Positions 7,152 to 15,699 are shown, counted from the stretch's first letter. The stretch is 33,081 bases of DNA from JAEUJM01 sp044221555 (GCA_044221555.1 JBGAOY010000037.1:1-33081); one strand, 5' to 3'. Notes: generated by a model not told the origin, from the sequence alone. A program made the numbers and translations.

Positions 7152-8117
7152 GTGAGCGGATTGCGGTTCGACGGGCGGGTGGCGGTCGTCACCGGCGCCG
7201 GCCGGGGCATCGGGCGGGCCTACGCCCTCCTGCTGGCCGAGCGGGGCGCCGCCGTGGTGGTGAACGACCTGGGCGCCTCCATCGACGGCGCCGGCGCCGA
7301 CGAGGGCCCTGCCGACGAAGTGGTCGACACCATCACCGCCGCGGGCGGGACCGCGACGGCCGACGGCCACGACGTGTCCGAGCCCACCGGCGCCCAGGCG
7401 CTCATCGACCGCACCACGGCCACGTACGGCCGCCTCGACGCGCTCATCAACAACGCCGGCGTCATCCGGTGGGCAGGCTTCCCCGAGGCCGACGCCGGCA
7501 ACCTCGCCGCCCACCTCGACGTCCACCTGAGGGGCTCGTTCCACACCACGCGTGCCGCGTGGCCGACCATGGTCGACCAGGGCTTCGGGCGGGTGGTGAT
7601 GACCACCTCGTCGGGCGTGTTCGGCCTGCCCCAGAACCTGGGCTACGCCGCGGCCAAGGGCGGGGTCATCGGCCTGGCCCGCAGCCTCGCGACCGCCGGC
7701 GCCCCGCGCGGCATCAAGGTCAACTGCATCGCCCCGGCGGCGTCCACCCGCATGGCCGGCGGGGGCGGCGGGCCCGACCCGGCCCTGATGGACCCGGCCC
7801 TGGTGGCGCCGCTCGCCGCCTACCTCGCCCACGAGGAGTGCCCCGTCACCGGCGAGATCTACACCGCCGGCGCCGGCCGCTTCGCCCGCCTGTTCCTCGC
7901 CTCCACCCCGGGGTGGGTCGCCGGCCAGCGCGCCGGTGGCCCCGGGGCCGGCCGCGGGGCTGGCCACGACGCGCCCGACGCCGACACCGCCGCCCCGACC
8001 ATCGAGGACGTCGTCGCCCATTGGGACGCCATCAACGCCCAGGAGGGCTACACCGTGCCCGCCGACCTCGTGGCCTGGTCCCGCTCGTTCCTCGCCCACC
8101 TGCCCCCGCCCGGATGA
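7152..8117 (+). CDS. SDR-family dehydrogenase, 3-hydroxyacyl-CoA dehydrogenase-like
   Basis: A 321-residue classical short-chain dehydrogenase with a C-terminal extension. Visible: the NAD(P) motif TGAGRGIG at residues 14-21, NNAG at 100-103, catalytic serine in TTSSGVFG (S153/S154), and Y165-x3-K169 in YAAAKGG. The opening and the VVVNDLG strand resemble the dehydrogenase module of multifunctional beta-oxidation enzymes (MFE-2/HSD17B4 type), where the D of NDLG favours NAD. That would make a 3-hydroxyacyl-CoA a possible substrate, an inference supported by the acyl-CoA ligase 100 bp downstream. Residues about 255-280 are a Gly/Ala-rich linker, then a short PTIEDVVAHWDAIN segment. The start is GTG 7152, behind two inverted repeats. 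Confidence 0.88.
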   Translation: MSGLRFDGRVAVVTGAGRGIGRAYALLLAERGAAVVVNDLGASIDGAGADEGPADEVVDTITAAGGTATADGHDVSEPTGAQALIDRTTATYGRLDALINNAGVIRWAGFPEADAGNLAAHLDVHLRGSFHTTRAAWPTMVDQGFGRVVMTTSSGVFGLPQNLGYAAAKGGVIGLARSLATAGAPRGIKVNCIAPAASTRMAGGGGGPDPALMDPALVAPLAAYLAHEECPVTGEIYTAGAGRFARLFLASTPGWVAGQRAGGPGAGRGAGHDAPDADTAAPTIEDVVAHWDAINAQEGYTVPADLVAWSRSFLAHLPPPG

Positions 8118-8217
8118 CCCGCCGCCGCGCTCGCTCGTTCTCGGGGGGTCAGCCCGAGCGGGTCACGTCGTCGCCGAGGACGACCTGCCCTCGCCACAGC
8201 ACGAGTAGGAGGCTCAC

Positions 8218-9759
8218 ATGAGCGACCCACCGTCCCTGCCGGCCGACGTCAACTGGTACGCGGTCCTCGCCCACCACGCCACCCGCACGCCGGACACGGC
8301 CATCACGATCTTCGAGGGCGAGGTGACCACCTACGCCGAGATGGCCGACCGTGCCGCGGCGCTGGCCGCCGGTCTCGCCGAGCGCGGCGTGGGGCAGGGC
8401 GACGTGGTCGCCCTGCTCTCCTACAACTGCCCCGAGTTCCTCGAGACGGTCTTCGCCGCCAACCACCTGGGCGCGATCGCGATGCCGATCAACTGGCGGC
8501 TCGCCGCCGCCGAGGTCCGCTTCATCCTCGAGCACTCGGGCGCACGCGCCCTGATCTGCGACGACGCCCTCGTCCCGTTGGCGGGCGACGCCACGCTCGG
8601 TTGGGAGCACAGCCTGGTGCGAGCGGGCATCGCCGTGGCGGCGCCGGACGGGTGGACCACGCTGGCCGGCCTGCGGGGCACCCCGACCGGCACGGGCCAC
8701 AACCCCGCCCGCCAGGACGACATCCACCGGCTGATGTACACCTCGGGCACCACCGGCCGCCCCAAGGGGGTGATGATCACCCACGCCAACCTGGCCTGGA
8801 AGAACCTGGCCCACATCATCGAGTTCGGGTTCACCGGCGACGACCTGGGGCTGGCGTGCGGGCCGCTCTACCACGTCGGCGCGCTCGACCTCACGACCAC
8901 GTCGCTGATCGCGGCGGGAGCCACCACGATCCTCCACCGTGCGTTCGACGCCACCGCCGTCGTCGACGAGATCGAGCGCTCACGGGTGACGACGGTGTGG
9001 CTGGCCCCGGCCATGGTCAACGCGATCATGGCCCTGCCCGGCGTCGAGGATCGCGACCTGTCGTCCGTGCGGGTGATCATCAACGGCGGCGAGAAGATGC
9101 CGGTGCCGCTCATCGAGCGCATCCAGCGCACGTTCCCCTCGGCGTGGTTCGCCGACGCCTACGGCCTGACCGAGACGGTGTCGGGCGACACGTTCCTCGA
9201 TCGCGACAGCATCGTGCGCAAGCTCGGCAGCGTGGGCCGGCCGTGCCTGTTCCTCGAGCTCGACCTCTGGGACGAGGACGGCCGGTCGGTGCCCGCCGGC
9301 GAGCGGGGCGAGATCGTCCTGCGCGGTCCGAAGGTGTTCCGAGGCTATTGGCGTGACGACGCGGCGACCGCAGCGGCGTTCGCCGGGGGATGGTTCCACA
9401 CCGGCGACATCGGGGTGCGTGACGAGGACGGCTACCTGTTCATCGTCGACCGGCTGAAGGACATGATCGTGTCGGGCGGCGAGAACATCGCCTCCTCCGA
9501 GGTCGAACGGGTGCTCTACGAGCACGAGGCCGTGGTGGAGGTCGCCGTCGTCGCCCGACCCGACGACCGGTGGGGCGAGGTGCCGGTGGCCTTCGTGGTG
9601 ATGCGCGACGGCGCGGAGGCGACCGCCGACGAGCTCGTCGACCACTGCCGCTCCCACCTGGCCCGCTACAAGGTCCCCAAGGACGTGACCTTCCTCGACG
9701 CCCTGCCCCGCAACCCCTCCGGCAAGGTGCTCAAGCGCGAGCTCCGCGGCGCCACCTGA
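8218..9759 (+). CDS. Acyl-CoA synthetase (AMP-forming ligase)
   Basis: A 513-residue adenylate-forming enzyme of the ANL superfamily. It would activate a carboxylic acid with ATP to an acyl-adenylate and then load CoA. Core motifs are intact: YTSGTTGRPKG around residues 174-184 for phosphate binding, DAYGLTET for the adenine site, the GWFHTGDIGVRDEDGYL hinge region, VDRLKDMIVSGGENI, and the C-terminal PRNPSGKVLK with catalytic K503. AGGAGG lies just before ATG 8218. It follows the SDR gene and may form an operon with the amidohydrolase and SDR. Substrate length cannot be read reliably; the family includes medium/long-chain fatty acid, aromatic acid and steroid side-chain ligases. Confidence 0.92.
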   Translation: MSDPPSLPADVNWYAVLAHHATRTPDTAITIFEGEVTTYAEMADRAAALAAGLAERGVGQGDVVALLSYNCPEFLETVFAANHLGAIAMPINWRLAAAEVRFILEHSGARALICDDALVPLAGDATLGWEHSLVRAGIAVAAPDGWTTLAGLRGTPTGTGHNPARQDDIHRLMYTSGTTGRPKGVMITHANLAWKNLAHIIEFGFTGDDLGLACGPLYHVGALDLTTTSLIAAGATTILHRAFDATAVVDEIERSRVTTVWLAPAMVNAIMALPGVEDRDLSSVRVIINGGEKMPVPLIERIQRTFPSAWFADAYGLTETVSGDTFLDRDSIVRKLGSVGRPCLFLELDLWDEDGRSVPAGERGEIVLRGPKVFRGYWRDDAATAAAFAGGWFHTGDIGVRDEDGYLFIVDRLKDMIVSGGENIASSEVERVLYEHEAVVEVAVVARPDDRWGEVPVAFVVMRDGAEATADELVDHCRSHLARYKVPKDVTFLDALPRNPSGKVLKRELRGAT

Positions 9760-9854
9760 GGAGCGCCGCGGCGGACCACCGCGTCGTCGAGATCCCGTCG
9801 CCGGGCAGAAGGCCCGTTTGGTACGTGGGCCCGGCGCGAAGGGGCTGTCCCTCG

Positions 9855-9860
9855 TAATAT
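9855..9860 (+). promoter_or_regulatory. Candidate -10 box TAATAT before the kinase gene
   Basis: TAATAT stands out in very GC-rich surroundings, 32 bases before the chosen GTG start of the kinase at 9893. No convincing -35 hexamer lies at the expected distance (TTGGTA at 9818 is too far). The 133-bp gap contains nothing else I can name. Confidence 0.4.
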
Positions 9861-9892
9861 CGGCTCGGGCCATCAGGGGGGGCGGAGACGCC

Positions 9893-11383
9893 GTGGACAA
9901 GCCACACATCGAGGGCTACAGCGATCTCGAGGTCATCGGTCGGGGCGGGTTCTCGGTGGTGTACCGGGCCCGACAGGAGCGGCTGCACCGACCCGTCGCC
10001 CTGAAGGTGCTGCTCACCGACACGGTCGACGAACGGGCCCACCGACGCTTCGAACGTGAATGCCGGGCGGTGGGAGAGCTCTCGTGGCATCCCCATGTCG
10101 TGGCCGTGCACGATTCGGGGGTCACCGACGACGGGCGACTCTGGCTCGCCATGGAGCTGCTCGAGGCCGGTTCGCTCGCCGACCGTGTGATCCGGGACGG
10201 GCCGCTCGAGTGGCCAGAGGCCGTCGACTCGATGATCCAGGTGGCCGGTGCGCTGGGCGCCGCGCACGCGATCGGCACGCTGCACCGCGACCTCAAGCCC
10301 GCGAACATGCTCGTGGGCCCCTTCGGCGAGGCGAAGCTCGGCGACTTCGGGATCGCGGCTCTCGGCGACTCCGCCACCACGACCGGTGGCGCCGCGTTCA
10401 CCATCGCCCACGTCGCCCCCGAGGTGCTCCGCGGGGCGCAACCCGACGTCAGATCCGACATCTACGGCCTGGCGTCGACGCTGCACACCCTGATCGCCGG
10501 GGCGTCCCCGTTCACCGTCGAACCGGGCCAGCCCCTCGCCACGGCGGTCATGCAGGTGCTCGAAACCGACGCCCCTCGACTCGAGGGCGTTCCCGATCAG
10601 CTCGCCGTGACCGTCCTCCAGGCCCTGGCCAAGCGGCCCGACGATCGGCCGCAGACCGCGCGGGCCATCGCCGAGGCGCTGCAATCCGTGCAGCGCTCGC
10701 AGGGCCTGGCCGTCACCACCCTCCGCTTGACGCCCACCAAGACCGACGCACCTGTTCCGGCGGGCCCCGAGCCGGGTCCCCCGACGCAGGACGACGCCGA
10801 GGCCACCGTTCGACCGGTACCCCCGCTCAGCGCCCCGGCGTCGCAGGCTCCGCCGCACGGGCCAGCACCACCGGCGGGCCCGCCGTCTCCTGCGCCCGCC
10901 GCCTCCGGACCGAGCGGGGCTCCCTCACCCGCACCGGCGGGTGGGCGGCGCCGCGCTCTCGTCGTCGGCGGCGCGGTGCTCGTGGTTGCGATCGTCGGGA
11001 CCGTGGTCGCCCTGCTGATCACCCGCGACACGGGCACTGGCAGGTCCGTCGACGTGACCGACACCACGAACGCACCGGCCGCGACCACGGAGGCACCAAC
11101 CACCACCGCCACCACCACGCCCGCAACCGGGGCCGCATCGGCCGACGTCGCGGCCTTCTGCGACGACGTCGACGGCTACGAGACCGGCATCGACGAGTTC
11201 GTGTCGGGTGGGGACCCAACCGAGGCGAACGACCTTGCCGCGGAGGGTACCGGCCTCACACAGGCGTACGCGGACATCGATGTCCAGTCGTTGTCCACGC
11301 AGGACTTCACAACGGTCAGCGAGTGCGCACGTCGTTTGTCCGATGCGATCACGCAGTTGACCGACACGGTCAACGGCGGGTAG
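9893..11383 (+). CDS. Membrane Ser/Thr protein kinase (PknB-type)
   Basis: A 496-residue transmembrane Hanks-type kinase. The N-terminal domain (about residues 8-265) has every catalytic landmark: glycine loop IGRGGFSVVY, ATP-anchoring K38 in VALKVL, HRDLKPAN with catalytic D133, DFG at 151-153 and the APE motif. It should therefore be active. A Pro/Ala-rich juxtamembrane linker (about 285-350) leads to one transmembrane helix at residues 355-376. Outside is a Thr/Ala-rich stalk and a small, probably helical domain of about 80 residues with two cysteines that could form a disulfide. There are no PASTA repeats, so the ligand is unknown. GTG 9893 is preferred over the open TTG at 9818 because GGAG precedes it and the kinase fold starts soon after. 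It appears to be a single-gene unit with its own promoter. Confidence 0.93.
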   Translation: MDKPHIEGYSDLEVIGRGGFSVVYRARQERLHRPVALKVLLTDTVDERAHRRFERECRAVGELSWHPHVVAVHDSGVTDDGRLWLAMELLEAGSLADRVIRDGPLEWPEAVDSMIQVAGALGAAHAIGTLHRDLKPANMLVGPFGEAKLGDFGIAALGDSATTTGGAAFTIAHVAPEVLRGAQPDVRSDIYGLASTLHTLIAGASPFTVEPGQPLATAVMQVLETDAPRLEGVPDQLAVTVLQALAKRPDDRPQTARAIAEALQSVQRSQGLAVTTLRLTPTKTDAPVPAGPEPGPPTQDDAEATVRPVPPLSAPASQAPPHGPAPPAGPPSPAPAASGPSGAPSPAPAGGRRRALVVGGAVLVVAIVGTVVALLITRDTGTGRSVDVTDTTNAPAATTEAPTTTATTTPATGAASADVAAFCDDVDGYETGIDEFVSGGDPTEANDLAAEGTGLTQAYADIDVQSLSTQDFTTVSECARRLSDAITQLTDTVNGG

Positions 11384-11450
11384 CGCCGAGCCGGACTGCG
11401 TCAGGCTCCGGCGCCGGGGGTCACCGACCGCCGCACTGCCGCGGGCGCCC

Positions 11451-12392
11451 TCACGGGTGTGCCGACCCGACGTCCTCGAAGCGGCCGAGCCCGTAGTCGC
11501 CCGCGATGGTCGTGCGATGCATGCAACGACCGCTCGAGGGCGCCGACCCAGACACCGAGTGGAGGACCCGCCAGTTGTCCCAGATCACCATGTCGGTCGG
11601 CTCCCAGCGATGGAAGTAGCTGAGGTCCTCGGCCGCCCGGACGATCTCGTCGCACACCTCGGTGAGCAGCGCCGCCGCGGTGTCGTCGTCCCGGCCCTCG
11701 ACGCCCTTCGCCATCCAGGGCGAGACGTGCAGCACCTTCTCACCGGACCGGCGGGTCCAGACCGCGGGATGGAGGGCCCGCGGGCGGTCGGCGTACTCGG
11801 CCATCACTGCGCCCGCTTGGGGAGATGCCGCGACCTCGACCAGGCCGTCGGGCCGCCCGAACCGGAGGTTGTCGAGGATCACGTCCATCGCGTAGATCAC
11901 CGTCTCGCCCTCGATCCGCTCCCGCACCGCGGGTGACACCGCGCGGTACAGGGCGATCCCGTCGACGAACCCGGTCATGCCACCGTCCGGCGGGATCTCG
12001 ACCGCCCGGAGCACCCCGGCCCTGTTGAGCTGGTCGTTGTAGCAGTGGTCGAAGTGCCACGGGAGCCACTGGGACAGCAGGCGGCCGTCGAGTCGGACCA
12101 CACCGCCCTCGTTCGGCTCGTGGCGGATCTCGATGACGCCGACGAGACCGTCGCCCGCCCGGGGGGTGGCCTTGCTCGGGTGGTCCTTGAGTGGCCCGAA
12201 CACCGTGCTGATGGCCACCTGCATCTCGGGCGTCGGCTCGACGTCCTCGAACACCAGCAGGCCGTGCGCTTCGAAGGCCTCGCTGAGCCGGCGCCGCACC
12301 TCGGGGTCGCCGACGTCGGCCGGCGAGAGCCCCGAGACCCGAGCGCCGAAGGGGAGGTCGTCGCGGATGGGGGCCACGGTCACGCTGGTCAT
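11451..12392 (-). CDS. TauD/TfdA-family Fe(II)/2-oxoglutarate dioxygenase
   Basis: A 313-residue non-haem iron dioxygenase that would hydroxylate a small substrate with O2 and 2-oxoglutarate. The facial triad is clear: H113-x-D115 in WHFDHCY and distal H278 in WRVLHSVSG. R293 in MHRTTI is the expected 2-oxoglutarate carboxylate anchor. Family members act on taurine, alkyl sulfates, 2,4-D or carnitine precursors; nothing here decides between them. ATG 12392 is preceded by GAGGAG. The gene is 25 bp downstream of the alpha/beta hydrolase on the same strand, so the two probably form an operon. It converges with the kinase gene, leaving a 67-bp gap with no strong terminator. Confidence 0.92.
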   Translation of the reverse strand: MTSVTVAPIRDDLPFGARVSGLSPADVGDPEVRRRLSEAFEAHGLLVFEDVEPTPEMQVAISTVFGPLKDHPSKATPRAGDGLVGVIEIRHEPNEGGVVRLDGRLLSQWLPWHFDHCYNDQLNRAGVLRAVEIPPDGGMTGFVDGIALYRAVSPAVRERIEGETVIYAMDVILDNLRFGRPDGLVEVAASPQAGAVMAEYADRPRALHPAVWTRRSGEKVLHVSPWMAKGVEGRDDDTAAALLTEVCDEIVRAAEDLSYFHRWEPTDMVIWDNWRVLHSVSGSAPSSGRCMHRTTIAGDYGLGRFEDVGSAHP

Positions 12393-12417
12393 GGTCTGCT
12401 CCTCACGAGCGTGGCGG

Positions 12418-13284
12418 TCATCGGTGGCCGATCGTCCGGTCGGCCCAGTCGACGAGTTGGGGCACCAGCAGCGGCCAGCGCACGAAGAGCGAGCCCGTCT
12501 GCGCCACCGCCGCTCGACGCTCGTTCCACTCGTCGTCGCCCCACGGCGGGTCGACCAGGTGAGCCCCCGGCAACCCGGCGGCCAGCGCCTCGGAGGTGGC
12601 GCGGGTGTGGGACATGTCGGAGGCTCCGCTGCGGAACACCAGGATCGGGACGGCGAGGCGGGCGACGTCCTCGTCGTCGAGGCCGGGCACGAGCGAGTCG
12701 TCGCACGGGCAGTAGGCCAGCATCCAGCGGTCCATCACCTCGAGGAACTCCTGGCGATCCATCGCCAGGAACCGCGCGCGGTTCGCGGGGTTGCCCGCCA
12801 GCACCTCCTGCCACTGGTCGAGCTCGACGACCGCGTCCATCCCGCCGTGCCACGCCGCGTCGGCCGAGGGCATGGCGTAGTAGTTGGCCAGCTGGAGCAA
12901 CCCCGGGACACCGCCGCTGATCCACCACATCGCCAGTCCGGCCGTGACGTCGGGATTGCGGGCCGCCGCGAGCAGCGACACCCGCGCGCCGCCGGAGCCG
13001 CCGGCGACGACCGTCGGGCCGAGATCGAGATGGCGGAGCAGGGCGCCCAGGGCGTCGGCCTGGACCTCGGACTCCGACCGCCCGCCGAACACCACGGAGG
13101 AGGCGCCGCAGTTGGGGCGGTCCCAGGTCAGCACCCGCCGGCCTCGATCGGCCAGGGCCCGTGCCATCTCGGGCAGGCCACCGACCTCCTTGGTGAACCG
13201 GCCTCCGGGCGTCAGCACCCAGGGTTCACCGTCACCCACCAGCTCGTAGGCGATCTCGATCCCGTCCAGCACTGCCACCGGCAT
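12418..13284 (-). CDS. Alpha/beta hydrolase-fold protein, His of triad not evident
   Basis: A 288-residue alpha/beta hydrolase. The beginning MPVAVLDGIEIAYE, the oxyanion strand and the nucleophile elbow GGSGGA with S97 are typical. D223 in SGASDMSH is at the usual acid position. At the usual histidine position, after the last strand (HLVDPPWGDDEW, about residues 242-253), no histidine is present, so the triad may be incomplete or use H226. Such members can be esterases, C-C bond hydrolases or non-catalytic. ATG 13284 is chosen because GGGGGGAG precedes it; the frame stays open upstream to 13593 but would run into the next gene. It is followed 25 bp later by the TauD-type dioxygenase, so the pair may serve one reaction sequence. 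Confidence 0.82.
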   Translation of the reverse strand: MPVAVLDGIEIAYELVGDGEPWVLTPGGRFTKEVGGLPEMARALADRGRRVLTWDRPNCGASSVVFGGRSESEVQADALGALLRHLDLGPTVVAGGSGGARVSLLAAARNPDVTAGLAMWWISGGVPGLLQLANYYAMPSADAAWHGGMDAVVELDQWQEVLAGNPANRARFLAMDRQEFLEVMDRWMLAYCPCDDSLVPGLDDEDVARLAVPILVFRSGASDMSHTRATSEALAAGLPGAHLVDPPWGDDEWNERRAAVAQTGSLFVRWPLLVPQLVDWADRTIGHR

Positions 13285-13382
13285 GGTCGGCTCCCCCCCT
13301 GTCGGCTCGTTGTACCACCGCCCGGCAACGGGGTCCATCGACCGACGAACCGGTGGGCCGACGACCGGTGCGCCCCGGGCGC

Positions 13383-15578
13383 TCAGTGCGGGGTGACCCG
13401 GAGGATCCTGTCCACCCCCACCCCGTTCGAGGTGGTGACGTAGAGCGAGCCGTCGGGGCCCTGCACGGGCGTGCGCAGACGGCCGAAGCGGCGGTTCAGC
13501 TCGGGCGGGGTGTCGTGGTAGAGCACCTCGCCATCGGCGGTGATGCCCATCATCCGCAGCGAGCTCCCCTTCAGCGTGGCCACCGCGAGCCATCCGTCAT
13601 AGGCCTGCCACGCGTCTCCCGACACGAACGTGCCGCCACTCGTGGCGATGGTCGGGAAGCCCGACGACCACCGGGCCGGGATCGCCCCGGGGATGGCGGG
13701 GTCGGTCATGGGCGCGCTGTCGTTGTAGCCCGGCACCGGGTTCCAGCCGTAGTTGCCCCCGTTCTGCAACAGGTTGATCTCGTCGTCACGGGTGGTGCCG
13801 TGCTCCACCGACCACATCTGCCGGCCACGGGGGGCGAGGCCCTGCGGGTTGCGGTGCCCGTAATCGTGGATCCGGGCATCGGTGGCGGGGTCGTCGTCAC
13901 CGGCGAACACGTTGCCCGGGGCCCCCGCACCCGTGAAGCGATCGACGCGCAACACCTTCCCTGCCAGCGAACGGAGGTCCTGGGGCGCGGTGCCGGTGCC
14001 GGCGTCGCCCGTCGAGATCCACAGGTACCCGTCGGCCCCCACCTCCACCTGGCAGCCGCCGTGGCCCCCGAGGGGGATGCCGCCGACCAGGGGGTCGTTG
14101 ACCCGACTCGCGGTGGAGTAGGTCTCGTCCATCTGCCAGGCCATCACCTCGATGTCGATCGGGTCGTCCGGCACGTCGAGGTCGTCATGGGCCTGGCAGG
14201 TGTAGAAGCGGCGGTTCTGGCTGAACCCGGGATCGACGGCCAGGCCGAGCAGGCCAAGGTCCCAGATGGCCAGGAAGTCGTGGTTGCCGAGCAAGGTCAC
14301 CGGGTGGGGGCCGGCGGCGCCCGCGGGCAACACGCTGAGCGAGCCGCCGCGCTCGGTGAACAGCATCGACCCGTCGGGGGTGAAGGCCACGTCCCAGGGG
14401 AACGACAGGCCGTCGACCGCGGTCTCCACCGACAGCTCCGGAACGGCCTCGTCGGTGAAGGTGCAGACCGCGTGCTCCCCGACGGCCAGGTGGACGGTGG
14501 CTCGGCGGGCCGAGAGGTCGACCGTCTCGCCGCTGTCGCAGCGGAGATCGGTGAGGCGCCAGCCGGCGACCAGGTCCTGGGTGACGGTGTAGGTGCCGGG
14601 GGCGAGCGCGACCCCGGTGACGGATCGTGCCGCCGGGTCGCCGCCGTCGTCACGGAGCGCGAACGCGCCACAGGCCGCGCCCTGGCAGCCGCTGAACCCG
14701 AACGCCTGGGGGTCGTCGGGGGCCGTGTTCTCGACGATCGTGAGCGACTGCGTGCGGTTGGTGAACGTGCAGACCGCATGCTCGGTCGGCCCGAGCGTGA
14801 CGGTGACGCGCCGCGCCGCGAGGTCGACCGTCTCGCCGGTGGTGCAGGTGAGGTCGGTGAGCGACCAGTTCGCCGCCGCCGCTTGGGTGACCGTGTACGT
14901 GCCCACCGACAGCGCCGACCCACTCGCCACGTTGGCCAGCGCGGGGTCGGCGTCGTCATCGAGGGCGAACGATCCACAGCCCACGCCGGCGCAGCCCGAG
15001 AAGACGAAGTCCTGGGCCGCGTCCGGGTCGGCGTCCTCCACGATCGTGATCGACGGCGACCGGTCGGTGAACGTGCACGTGACCGCTTCACCGGCGAGGA
15101 GCGTGATGGTGACGCGGCCGCTGGCGAGGTCGATGGCCTCGCCGGTGTCACAGACGATGTCGGTGAGCACCCAGCCGGGTGCGGCCGACTGGGTCACCGT
15201 GTAGGTGCCCGGTGAGAGACCGGGGCCGGTGACACTCGACGAGACGGTGCCGTCACCGCCGGCCGCGCCGCGGTCGTCGTCGAGCGTGAAGGTGCCGCAC
15301 CCCGAGCCGAGACATCCCGTGTAGGTGAAGTCCTGGGTCGAATCGGCGACCGAGTCGTGGACGATCGTGATCGACGGCGCCGCCACCGGCGCAGATGCCA
15401 GTGCCGGCGCGGGCGCGAGCGCTGGTGCAGGCAGAGGGGACGCCGACGTCGGGCCGGACGAGGTGGGTCGGGCGCCGGCGACGGCGGGCGGCACGAGAGT
15501 CACCGTCAGCACGAGCGCCAGCGCAGCGGTGGCACCCGCCCGGCCCCGCGGTCGCGCCCGAGTGGTCGCCGGCCTCAC
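13383..15578 (-). CDS. Secreted PQQ-type sugar dehydrogenase with three prealbumin-like repeats
   Basis: About 731 residues. A signal peptide (arginine-rich start, hydrophobic ALALVLTVTLV, cleavage near AVAGA) precedes an Ala/Pro linker. Three repeats of about 100 residues follow (roughly 68-173, 174-273, 274-375). Each starts like SITIVxD, contains a GC-x-GxxCGxFxLDDD-type segment and PGTYTVTQ, and ends in CTFT. They resemble the SpaA/prealbumin-like fold of surface proteins. The C-terminal domain (about 385-731) is a soluble glucose/sorbosone dehydrogenase-type propeller: FPWDVAFTPDG, GGHGGCQVEVGADGYL, HDYGHRNPQGLA, NYGWNPVPGY and RTPVQGPDGSLY. It would oxidise sugars outside the cell using PQQ; the oxidised substrate is unknown. 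GTG 15578 is chosen for the signal peptide; the frame is open to 15797 but overlaps the next gene. Whether the cell makes PQQ cannot be seen here. Confidence 0.85.
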   Translation of the reverse strand: MRPATTRARPRGRAGATAALALVLTVTLVPPAVAGARPTSSGPTSASPLPAPALAPAPALASAPVAAPSITIVHDSVADSTQDFTYTGCLGSGCGTFTLDDDRGAAGGDGTVSSSVTGPGLSPGTYTVTQSAAPGWVLTDIVCDTGEAIDLASGRVTITLLAGEAVTCTFTDRSPSITIVEDADPDAAQDFVFSGCAGVGCGSFALDDDADPALANVASGSALSVGTYTVTQAAAANWSLTDLTCTTGETVDLAARRVTVTLGPTEHAVCTFTNRTQSLTIVENTAPDDPQAFGFSGCQGAACGAFALRDDGGDPAARSVTGVALAPGTYTVTQDLVAGWRLTDLRCDSGETVDLSARRATVHLAVGEHAVCTFTDEAVPELSVETAVDGLSFPWDVAFTPDGSMLFTERGGSLSVLPAGAAGPHPVTLLGNHDFLAIWDLGLLGLAVDPGFSQNRRFYTCQAHDDLDVPDDPIDIEVMAWQMDETYSTASRVNDPLVGGIPLGGHGGCQVEVGADGYLWISTGDAGTGTAPQDLRSLAGKVLRVDRFTGAGAPGNVFAGDDDPATDARIHDYGHRNPQGLAPRGRQMWSVEHGTTRDDEINLLQNGGNYGWNPVPGYNDSAPMTDPAIPGAIPARWSSGFPTIATSGGTFVSGDAWQAYDGWLAVATLKGSSLRMMGITADGEVLYHDTPPELNRRFGRLRTPVQGPDGSLYVTTSNGVGVDRILRVTPH

Positions 15579-15628
15579 CCCCACGCCTGCCCCCGCACGA
15601 CAGGGAGCGTACGTGCGGTCGCCGGTGC

Positions 15629-15652
15629 GCGCCGGTGGCCCCCCACCGGCGC
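15629..15652 (-). terminator. Strong hairpin, second of a tandem pair
   Basis: GCGCCGGTGG (15629-15638) and CCACCGGCGC (15643-15652) are perfect complements around a CCCC loop (GGGG on the minus strand). With the neighbouring hairpin it fills the gap between the VCBS/phosphodiesterase gene and the sugar dehydrogenase start, so it could end the upstream transcript or act in the leader of the downstream gene. Confidence 0.6.
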
Positions 15653-15656
15653 TGCC

Positions 15657-15693
15657 CGATCGGCGCTCGGTGACGGTGTCGGAGCGCCGATCG
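15657..15693 (-). terminator. Strong hairpin just after the VCBS/phosphodiesterase gene
   Basis: CGATCGGCGCTC (15657-15668) and GAGCGCCGATCG (15682-15693) are perfect 12-base complements with a 13-base loop. The stem begins six bases after the stop codon of the minus-strand gene ending at 15700. This is the expected place for an intrinsic terminator, although no U-tract follows. Confidence 0.7.
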
Positions 15694-15699
15694 ACCGCG

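Noticed and set aside
11408..11417. CCGGCGCCGG palindrome between the kinase and the dioxygenase as a terminator
   Set aside because: Ten bases with no room for a loop; such words are frequent at this base composition.
13350..13370. Repeated ACCGGT words between the sugar dehydrogenase and hydrolase genes
   Set aside because: Short self-complementary hexamers without a stable stem; likely chance.
13353..15215. Plus-strand frame of 620 codons opposite the sugar dehydrogenase
   Set aside because: Antisense of a gene with clear domains and repeats; no independent motifs.
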